Origin: Piezodorus guildinii
Lineage: Eukaryota; Arthropoda; Insecta; Hemiptera; Pentatomidae
Direction of reading: 5' to 3'
Length of the DNA stretch: 64,000 nucleotides
Assembly: GCA_023052935.1 (NCBI GenBank)
Contig: CM041293.1
Location: forward strand, 51,758,725 to 51,822,724
Shown one piece after another: positions 55,801 through 64,000 of this stretch. How positions within the stretch are numbered: position 1 is the stretch's first letter; every line of letters begins with the position of its first letter. Under the pieces are notes generated by a model. The model worked only from the letters and a program-made list of their open reading frames with translations. It did no database searches and was not told where the DNA came from. Position numbers and translations under genes: made by a program.

Positions 55801-56032
55801 AAGGGCCAAACTATTGAGGGAATGTGGCCTCTGGGTCCTCTCGGTGAGCGATTTCCCTCAGCTGGTGTCCGAACAAAATTATAAACAATTTATATCATTT
55901 ATTCACGGGTGGAAAACATTAGTAGGCCCAGCAGCTTTTAACGTAGGTGGAACTGGACGAGATCGAGGAAGACCACCTCCGAGAGAAGAAGCAGGAGCTG
56001 AAAGGATAGTCATCGAGGAGAGACCAGATTAA
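52863..56032 (+). pseudogene. Duplicate ORF2 with identical lesions
   Basis: Same three lesions as copy 1 at +5019: TAA near 52935, frameshift near 53897-53904, and TAG at 55553-55555. YVDD is at 54863-54874. The translated segments are identical to copy 1. Confidence 0.75.
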
Positions 56033-56677
56033 AAAGCTGGGAAGAGAAGAAAAACAGAAACTCAAGATTACAACTGGTAGCATCTCACTCATGGCTACCG
56101 ACGCCCGTATTGCCATATGGCAAGGCAGGGAGACCTAAATAAATAAATATATAAATAAAATAAATATTAATAATATTAGAAATAAATGTCGATACATTCA
56201 CTTCATAATTAAAAATTTAGTTATTGGAAATGCTTAGAAGGCAATACTTTTACAGATATTTGATAGTGGAGGGAGTAAGTTACGGAAGATTTTATCAAAC
56301 TTGTGAAAATAAAGAAATAGGTTGGTTAATTTAAAAATTATTATAGAATGCATTATTCCTAGTTAATAATTTTTAACTAAGAATAGAACGTTTTTACTGT
56401 TATTTATATTAAGAAAATAGGATAGTTTTCATACCCAAATTATTTGTCCCTTCTTTATCAGAAAAATATATTTAATAAATTTAAATTTATGCAAGCTATC
56501 TTCCCGAATTCTTAAGGGACTCCTGGGAAGCGTTGACCTACAAATGTTTGCAAAATCTTATCTTTTTAAGTCTATTTTAATCTTGAAAAAAATCACCAAA
56601 ATCTGTTAAATAAGTTCGCAGCGTCTTTTACTGATGATTTCAATAATAACTTCAAATTATTGTAAATATTTTTAATA

Positions 56678-56680
<3 letters not shown>

Positions 56681-56752
<72 letters not shown>
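56681..56752. repeat. (TA)n microsatellite
   Basis: Longer, uninterrupted form of the tract at 51663-51714. It is the only clear difference between the two duplicate units. Confidence 0.9.
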
Positions 56753-56754
<2 letters not shown>

Positions 56755-56806
56755 CGTTTCTCGAAATCTTGTGTCTTAAAGTGAGTATTATCTGTGACGA
56801 ATACTT

Positions 56807-57229
56807 GCATTTGCTCATCACCAACCGTCGAAGGACGACTCGAGCGATTTGCACCTTCCTAATCGATATTTCGGTTCTGAATCGAGAAAACCACTTACAG
56901 AAGGTGCTTTCTCCTAATAACACATCCTTATCTTGTTGCTCTGGAGCCTGTGCCCCGGTGCCAACATTGCAATGGAGCCCTCTTCACTGGTCATTTTTTA
57001 CAAGAATGTCCATATTAATTGGCGAAGCTCAAGAAAATGGGACTGATCCCGGATATATCGAGAGTCCTAGGAAATAATGAGGATTCAATTAAATTACTTT
57101 TTGAATTTCTTAGGAAAAGTTCTGTACTGCCGAAATTATAAAATTATGCCTTATTCTCATTTGATATTAATTATCTATTTTTGTTTTTTCGTTAATTTAT
57201 TTAGGCGTTGATGACCTTGTTTTACGCCT
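56807..57229. other. No supported gene
   Basis: A 102-codon frame starts in the duplicated flank (56769) and runs to 57077 without any recognisable domain. A minus-strand frame here reads into the TA tract. Confidence 0.4.
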
Positions 57230-57540
57230 CAAGACCTAACAAACAACTGCACTGGTTGTTTGTTTTGTTCAACAAATGATTTTGAAAATAGAAAAAAAAT
57301 ATGCATAGTGTTTAAAAAATAAAATTCAAAATATTTATATTGAAAAAATGATAAGTTTTTCGACATTAAGACACCATAAAGAACACAAAGAGGGAAAAAT
57401 ATCGATCTTATATAGACGAGTCACATAAGAGATGTGATTCCCCCATAACTTAGTTATTTTTAAATATAAAGGAAAAACTGAAATGTGTTCTAGAATTAGG
57501 AATTTTTAATCAAATCATTTCAATAAAATTATATCAGTTT
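57230..57540 (+). repeat. Dispersed repeat related to 'Y' left part
   Basis: Shares TTTGTTTTGTTCAACAAATG, AATTCAAAATATT and CCCCCATAACTTAGTTATTT-type blocks with 59175-59450 and 30580-30680. Confidence 0.5.
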
Positions 57541-57559
57541 CCATTCACTTACGATAAGC

Positions 57560-57602
57560 CCTGATGATAACCCACAATGGGGGACGTAACGTCGGCATCA
57601 TC
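57560..57602 (+). ncRNA. Degenerate hammerhead-like core
   Basis: CTGATGA followed by a stem with ACCC/GGGG-type pairing (AACCCACAATGGGGGA) and then CGTAACGTCGGC where GAAAC would be expected. It resembles the cores at 19595 and 26229 but the second box is broken. No inverted partner was found nearby. Confidence 0.25.
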
Positions 57603-57813
57603 TTCATGCACACTGCAATTTTTTTCACTGTTTTGCAGCGGATTTTCCTTTTTGGAAATAAAAAATCATAAAATGACGAAAATTATTTTTTTTCTCTTAT
57701 ATCTTGAGCGAGTAAAATACCACTTGAAGATAAGGAATCTCGGTTGAAACTTTTTTAAAATAGATACATTATTGACAAATTAAACATGATTTTATAAACA
57801 TGGAGATGATTAA

Positions 57814-58338
57814 CACGTTCACGCCGGGGTGACCCACCGGTGGGTCATACTTGTCTGTTCCGTGGGGCGGGGTAACCCACGGGCGGGTCACGCTTAACTA
57901 TCCCGTGGTGCGACGTGCATCGCAGGTGAGTCACTTGTTTTTAGAAAATAAGTTTATTTTATTTTTTCTCAACATTAAATGTTGTAGGAATTAACAAGCA
58001 TAAGGGTTTATTTATTAAATATTTTATAACTTTCAACATGCTCCTTCAAAGGTAAGGAATTTTATTTAGCTGTGCGTGATTTCATACTTCTATTCCCATA
58101 GATAAGAATATGATAAATAATATAAGAATTATTTTTGATAATAATATAAGAACCTTTTTTAAGTATTCCCATAATTAATTCTTCAAGTCATATGTGTATG
58201 TCAAAACTTTTATCAAAACAATATTACATTAAACACTTAGGATCTTGAAACAGTGTCGCCCCGCCCCACGAAGCGTATCAGCTAAGATAGTCCCGCCTCA
58301 CGGGAAAAATCATAGGTATTAGCCCCGGCGTAAACGTG
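57814..58338. mobile_element. 525-bp MITE with TTAA duplications (piggyBac-type)
   Basis: TTAA at 57810-57813 and 58339-58342 flanks inverted ends CACGTTCACGCCGGGG and CCCCGGCGTAAACGTG. TTAA duplications are the hallmark of piggyBac-superfamily insertions. Inside the left end are GC-rich short palindromes (GACCCACCGGTGGGTC and CCGTGGGGCGGGGTAACCCACGG-like repeats). There is no transposase. Confidence 0.7.
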
Positions 58339-58430
58339 TTAAATTGAAATATTGAAAAATACTACAAACTTATTTTACAACCCATTAGGGTGTAATGGGA
58401 TGTAATGTATTAGTTGCTCTCTTTGTCAGC

Positions 58431-58433
<3 letters not shown>

Positions 58434-58493
<60 letters not shown>
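58434..58493. repeat. (TA)n microsatellite
   Basis: About 29 uninterrupted TA units. Confidence 0.95.
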
Positions 58494-58496
<3 letters not shown>

Positions 58497-59170
58497 ATTA
58501 TAATTTATCCCTATGTAAATATTGTATGAATGTTATCTTTCACCACTATTATTGATGTCCAAATTAGGACAGATTGTAATATAACTCAAAAAAAATTATT
58601 GTAGACAAAAAAAAAATTATAATAATGTTTAACTCTCCTGGTATGTTTCAAGACTTGAATGACAACCTTAAAAAGAAAAACTATAAGAGGAGGGTTAATG
58701 AAAAAATGATATGGGAAAATAGGAAAAACACAGAGAAGTTGAATGAAGTAATTTAAAACTGAATGGGAGGATTCCAATTTGGAGGGAGAGTTATGAAAAG
58801 GCCCTAAGAGAGTTGAAGAGAGCGCCCGCCTTTGATGCCGGGGCGGGTGCAGCCTGCATTGTCTGCCCTCTCTTACCATTCATCGCCCCCTCTCTCTCTC
58901 CGCTCCACGCCACTCCATTCGCTCCACAGTAGCCATCATTCAGTCCATTGAGCCGTAGGTCTAATGAAATTTCCTTTCTGCTTTTCCCACTACACTTTTA
59001 TCATCCTCTTTAAAAGGATGAGGCGGTTTTACGTGTTTGTTTTAAAAAAAAAAAAAAAGGGTATGTAGGCTTCGAAGATCACACAAAGGTTTGGTATATA
59101 GTATATACATACTATGATTCTGTGCTTCCGATATAGAGGTTAATCACGCATAGTCATCAATCCATACTAA
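58494..59170. other. No supported gene
   Basis: Includes a GC/CT-richer patch at 58810-58950 (CTCTCTCTCCGCTCCACGCC). The 97-codon minus-strand frame through it shows no domain. Confidence 0.4.
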
Positions 59171-59174
59171 GTGG

Positions 59175-60060
59175 TCCAACCAGTACTGGTTGCTTGTTTT
59201 GCTCAACAAATGATTTTGAACATACAGAAAAATGTGCATACAGTTTTAGGATAAGTACACCATGAATAATCTTTTTTTTTAATTCAAAATATTAATATCG
59301 AAAAAATAAAAAAAATTTCGACATCATGAAATAGCAATGAAAACAAAGAGGGACAAAATTCGATCTAATATAGTCAAGTCGCAAGTTATAAGAAATAAAT
59401 TATCCTATAACTTAGTCATTTTTAAATATAAAGAAAAAATTAAATGAGTTTTTTTTCTTTTTTTATATAAACTTGTTTATTTAGAGATATACGATCTGCC
59501 ACATTCTGAGGCAATAAGTATTATAGCTAGAAGAAATCATGTACAGAGTAAACAAAAATAAAATAAATAAAAAGAATTAAATAAAGAATAAAAATAAAAA
59601 TTTAGAAAGGAAATGATAAAATAAAATAATAATAATATGAACCTTGGCCACATTCATACCTATATACAATAGTACACGCTGCCCTTGGGATTTCCGGATA
59701 AAACCCCAAGTCCCAATAGTGGTTGTCGAGGAATAATGCCAGGAGATCCCAGCGCCTCCCACTCAGCCGCGTCACCGGTTTTGAGAATCAGTGGAGACAG
59801 AGTGAGAGCGCTAGAGCCACATGGTCTCAGGGCAAGCGTAGAGAACTTTGCCATTGCCAGCACTTTAATGGCATAGTTACAATAGATTTCTGAGCCACTG
59901 CATCTTCAACCTACGGTGACGTTTATAGTGACGATTGGAACTAGATAGGGATTCTAATTAAATTTATTCTAGAAACAAAAGCTTTAAAAGAAATATAAAT
60001 AGTTAAAAAGTCTATTATGAATGCTTTTTGGTAAATATTTTCAATAATTAAAGTATTTAA
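59175..60060 (+). repeat. 'Y'-related repeat with an insertion at about 59450-59950
   Basis: The left part (59175-59449) matches 57230-57490 and the right part (59960-60060, AAAAAGTCTATTATGAATGC) matches 30700-30740. Between them lies about 500 bp that starts with a T-run and includes a GC-richer patch at 59640-59880. It looks like a minus-strand retroposon. I cannot name it. Confidence 0.4.
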
Positions 60061-60897
60061 TCAACAAAAAAAAAATCAAGAAATACACTGCTGGAGTGAA
60101 GCTCTACGCAAAGGCTATATAAAGGCCATCTTTACAGCGTACTGGAATTTTCAAATTTTCATTATTTCATCATTTTCATTGATAATACATTTTTAATAGC
60201 TAGTAAAGATGAATAAACATCTGGAACTGAATGTGTTTTTTTAAATAATATTTAAAAAGGACATTGCAAATAAAAAATCCGCATTTAAATAATTTCGTAA
60301 ACTTTCATTATGATACTGAGTATTAATTATTATATCGTTAATATATCTGTTTTTTCTGCGGGCTGTAATGAATGGAGTAGTTGAAATGCAGAAATTTCCC
60401 CCCTAATTGAAGGGAGGGCCAACTGCGCAGAATGGATTCCAGGCATTCCAGGCACATATTCAAATCTAGTAACGCTGGATTCCAGGGCCGAAGAAGTTGG
60501 CTTCCTAAGCCCATTCTATGACTCAGCCATGAGGAATGGTTAGAGAGGCCCAGGCCAAACACCGCCCTGCCTTCCTTTCTAACATAATGCAAATATTTAC
60601 ATATCTGCTCTACGTAGATAATGCCATGCAAATAAGAATGTAGGGACTCAGATGTGTACGGGGAGGTACTGGAGATTTAAGTGTAGGGTACTAATGGTAA
60701 GTCCTGGGGGAGCAGGGTGTGACTGTGGAGGGTAAAACACATGTTAGTTATAATAAATAATTTAGATAACATATGATATATTATAGGCAATTTATTATAT
60801 ATTAAATTTTTAATAAAATATAAATATAAGCCTCTAAGGCTTCTCAGGCACTCCAAGAACATCAAGGGGACATAGCTTGCTGGGCAAAAAATGAAAA
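60061..60897. other. No supported gene
   Basis: A GC-richer patch at 60400-60600 contains CAGGCATTCCAGGCAC repeats but no domain. Confidence 0.4.
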
Positions 60898-61745
60898 ATA
60901 AAAAATCTAGTGCCGGCAACACAGGACTTTCACTTACCTCCATTGTTAAAATCGATTAAAGAATTTTCAAATGCAGTTAGAGATGAAAATAAATGAAACT
61001 AATAAAGAGTTAATTAAATTGAATTTATATAGAAACATGCGTTTTCTTAAAAAATCTATTACACTATTATCTGAAACAATCAGTTAGTTTTATCGGCTTC
61101 TCGTCGCTTTCCATTTTAAAAAACACAAAAATTGCATTAAAAATATGTCTGCCCTTTATTTTTATATCAATTTCGCTCAACTCGTATATTTTGCCGTTTT
61201 TTATCAATGTCAATCAGATGATATGGTTATTTTTATATAATCTACAAAATTAAAGGTACTTAAGAGGTAGACAATTTAAAATATCGGCATATGAGCCCTG
61301 TCAGGCTATTTCAATCAGAATGAAACCTACATTATACTGGTATTAATGCTCATGGAATTTTACATCGATGTAGCAAGTTTAATCAAAATCGTTAGAGCCG
61401 TTTTTGAGAAAATCGTAAGAAGGTGAAAAATGCATGGTATAAAAGAGCGCTTTCGGTCAGCCAATTTTAGTGAAAAAGTTGATGAAACATCTCAGGCGTT
61501 TTTTTTTTTAGTTTTTCAAATGTGAAGTTTCAGTTTTGTACGTCTTTTCGTTTTCGCGCTTGGCTTACCACATACGGAAGGTGTGTATGACCTTTTTTCA
61601 GAACTTATTTGGACTCTAAAACTTGTTTTTAACGTTGGAACGAGTTGAGTTTACGTCTAAAACTTGAATTCGGAAATTTTCACGATTGCAATACCTTCCC
61701 CTTACTATATATTCCATATATAGGTAAATGAAAGTAAAATGAATG
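60898..61745 (+). repeat. Repeat 'Z', copy 3
   Basis: Begins TCTAGTGCCGGCAACACAGG then ACTTTCACTTACCT, and ends TAGGTAAATGAAAGTAAAA. It contains the shared AGAGCCGTTTTTGAGAAAAT block. With copy 2 it defines a family length of about 850 bp. Confidence 0.5.
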
Positions 61746-61829
61746 ATAGAAAGAGCCTGTTCGCCACATTTTCTCTAAAACATGACTCTTACCCTCAGGT
61801 CTTTTTCAATAATATTCCAATACCAGTTT

Positions 61830-62340
61830 TCGACTTAGTACGTTATTTAGGCCTTTACCTCGACAAACGACTAACATGGACATAATGATCTCAAACGAAA
61901 AAGAAAAGATCTGAATCAACGATATGGAATTCTTTTGAGATTACTAGACAAACGTTCAAAATTATCATTGGCAAACAAAGGAACTATTGATAAAGTACTG
62001 ATAAAACTTATTTGAACTTATGTTATAGAGGTATGGGGAACTGCAAAAAAGTCAAACATCTAAATTATGCAATCAATACATTTGAAATTACTTTAAAAAA
62101 TTGTAAATGTCTCTTTTTATGTATCAAACGAGACAATACATACTGACCTGGACATTCCTTTCGTCATTGAAACCCTTATAATCGCCCAGAAGCGGGCTAT
62201 GAGACCTTATATACTGAAATTCATTTGTTTTGTTTTGAAATTCTATTTCATAGTATCTTATGTATTATTTCACTTCTATATCATTTGTTGGAATAAAGCA
62301 AATCTCATTTTACTGTATAAACGCCTATAAATAAAAAACA
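61830..62340 (+). pseudogene. Jockey-type LINE fragment
   Basis: Translation shows VRYLGLYLDKRLTW (RT segment after the catalytic box), LDKRSKLSLANK and a VWG-like segment across frames, with several stops. Same clade as 25140-25870. It ends near an ATAAATAAAA tail. Confidence 0.55.
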
Positions 62341-62350
62341 ATATTTTCAA

Positions 62351-62354
<4 letters not shown>

Positions 62355-62398
<44 letters not shown>
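62355..62398. repeat. (TG)n/(TA)n microsatellite
   Basis: A short TG run followed by about 19 TA units. Confidence 0.9.
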
Positions 62399-62404
<6 letters not shown>

Positions 62405-62598
62405 GTGTGTATGTGTCATTTGATGAAATGAATTGTATTTTTCTTCGACCGATTCCATTCCATAAAATAGTGTTTTATTGAAAAATCATAAAAAAACAAA
62501 ACAAAAAAAAAATATAATTTTTTTGGATTCAGTAGGTTTGTCTATATTTTCAGAGAGATGACGGTACTTTCAATCGCTTGTTAAAAGTCTTTCTTTGG

Positions 62599-62603
<5 letters not shown>

Positions 62604-62665
<62 letters not shown>
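62604..62665. repeat. (TA)n microsatellite
   Basis: About 30 uninterrupted TA units. Confidence 0.95.
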
Positions 62666-62667
<2 letters not shown>

Positions 62668-62669
62668 CA

Positions 62670-64000
62670 TGAGTATATATGAACAAAAAAACTTATCTAT
62701 AAATATACAAAAAGATAAAATAAACGTACTGTGACAAAAAAGCTATGCATGAAGGGCTTATACTTGCGCATACTTAATAAAAAAACATTTTTTTCTCATG
62801 TGTTTATGTTGTTTCATTTTATTTAGTTTTTCTGAATGAGTATATTTTTACACACATAATTAACTATTCATATATCCAATTATCTCCAAATCATTTGCTA
62901 TTATTACCCAGTTATATGAGTCAATATACATTTAATTATTGTCATATCTACAGTTCTATGACGTTCTATTCGTGTGTTGTTGTTTTTTCTTTAAATTTGC
63001 CGTTATTTTACTTTTATGAAGATGGTCTGTTTTTTAACTTTATTCCTTATGAACGATAGCGTTACTTGGTTCGAGAAGGTGAGTACCTACATATTATAAT
63101 AAAGAAGAAACAGAATATTTTCATAGTCTACAGGGTGTTTCAGGGTTAAGTTGCCTGACTTCAGGAAGAAGAGGAAAAATCCGGTAGAAATTTGTCCGGA
63201 AATGCACAGTTAAGGAGTGTTATGTATTAAGAATACTGAATTCATTATTGAGTAATTAATACAGTAATCAAATAATTATTAATGAGCCTTGTTGGCAAAA
63301 GTTAAAATGCTTGTACCTACCCCTCTCCCTCCCCCATGATACTCGTATTTCCCATGGGCAGCCCGTGATTCCCCAAGAACTTTCTAGAACCCAGCTACTA
63401 GGCTGGACAAAGGCTGGACGGGGCCCTTCCCATATCAGCCCCGCCTTCCTTTGTTCGATAAGAGATCGGCAAATTCGAAAATATGGGACTTTTTTGGAAC
63501 AGAAGAGGGGGGAGAAGTGACGAGGGTGTTCGGTCCACAAGAAGAGTCAGAGGAAGTCCAGAGAGAGAAAAGTCGGGTTCTATCCTTAAGAAGAAGGAAG
63601 TCTTATTCCAGCCATGACAGTCGAGTTCCATCCTCAAGAAGAAGCGAGGTTCGTTGGGGGTCTAAGCAGATAGCAGCCGGAGGATAAAGCATAGAAGGGC
63701 GCCTAAGATTGATTCTACCTTCAGCCGACTAAGTGTTTTAAAGGTATTTATCTGTTTGTAATATTGTATAGCAAGGTATTCTCAGGCATCGTATAAATAT
63801 ATTGTATATGCTTAAGTTAATTTAAATAATAATGTCATCTATTAAAACCTGTCTAATTTCATCTTACCCTGCATGCCACCTACTTGGATTGGTAAACACG
63901 ATACCTTTGGAAAGGAAATCCAATGGTTTCATTAAATATAGTCTATATACATCGATTAAAGATATTAAGTTAGCTAGTTTTTGAGGCACCACTGCCTTGG
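62670..64000. other. No supported gene; purine-rich patch
   Basis: Mostly AT-rich. 63320-63690 is markedly less AT-rich, with GAAGAAG-rich purine tracts on the plus strand and a perfect TTCTAGAA (63382-63389), the core of a heat-shock element. Overlapping open frames of 60-90 codons in three phases have no domain, so I call none. Confidence 0.4.

Larger units (their letters stand above)
51772..56806 (+). repeat. Tandem duplicate of 46753-51768
   Basis: Offset 5019 bp. From 51772 (matching 46753, inside ORF1) through the LINE, its 3' duplication and about 600 bp of flank I find no difference from the first unit except the TA-tract length. The junction reads GAATACTT, then three unassigned bases ACT, then ATTATTAATG. 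It is therefore a DNA-level tandem duplication, not a second retrotransposition, or an assembly artefact. Confidence 0.8.

Noticed and set aside
51772..56162. Second retrotransposition of the R1 element
   Set aside because: The second copy shares all coding lesions and the 3' host flank with the first, and starts mid-ORF without its own target duplication.

Overview
The window looks like AT-rich arthropod (probably insect) nuclear DNA made almost entirely of mobile elements and their relics. Everything is eukaryotic in style: spliced introns, TATA and poly(A) signals, tRNA-headed SINEs, several non-LTR retrotransposon clades, mariner, Helitron-like and TTAA-flanked elements. I found no convincing single-copy host gene in 64 kb. 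All reading and alignment was by eye.

The most striking object is at 2082-15495: a 13.4-kb element that is a giant near-perfect palindrome. It begins with AG, has a 30-bp terminal inverted repeat and is flanked by a 6-bp target duplication (CCAGTT). Its arms of about 5.8 and 5.2 kb surround a 2.35-kb unique loop. Each arm carries one intact copy of a 213-codon gene for a two-finger C2HC protein whose C-terminal part resembles a domain I associate with Polinton/Maverick-type elements. The loop carries one small spliced gene (103 aa) whose ATG lies in an 8-nt coding micro-exon. The arms contain arrays with perfect CRE, E-box, CCAAT and YY1-like sites. No polymerase, integrase, ATPase or capsid gene is present, so it looks like a derived, non-autonomous Polinton-like foldback element.

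15.5-33.2 kb: old jockey-type LINE fragments, tRNA-derived SINEs, two inverted-repeat elements with hammerhead-ribozyme-like cores (19525-20287 and 26077-26315), and an unclassified ~850-bp repeat family (here 'Z'). A second repeat ('Y', 30570-32230) was entered by a retroposon and by an internally deleted mariner.

33.2-46 kb: three copies of one RTE-like LINE, two with clear target duplications and one nested in a SINE; tRNA-SINE and 'X' repeat arrays; and a ~2.2-kb Helitron-like element (42694-44856).

45.96-56.8 kb: a full-length, mutated R1-clade LINE (45960-51143, 17-bp target duplication). Most of it and ~600 bp of 3' flank are then repeated in tandem with no difference I could see except microsatellite length. 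This is a recent DNA-level duplication or an assembly artefact.

56.8-64 kb: more dispersed repeats, a TTAA-flanked MITE (57814-58338), a third long Z copy, a jockey relic, TA microsatellites and a gene-poor end with a purine-rich patch.
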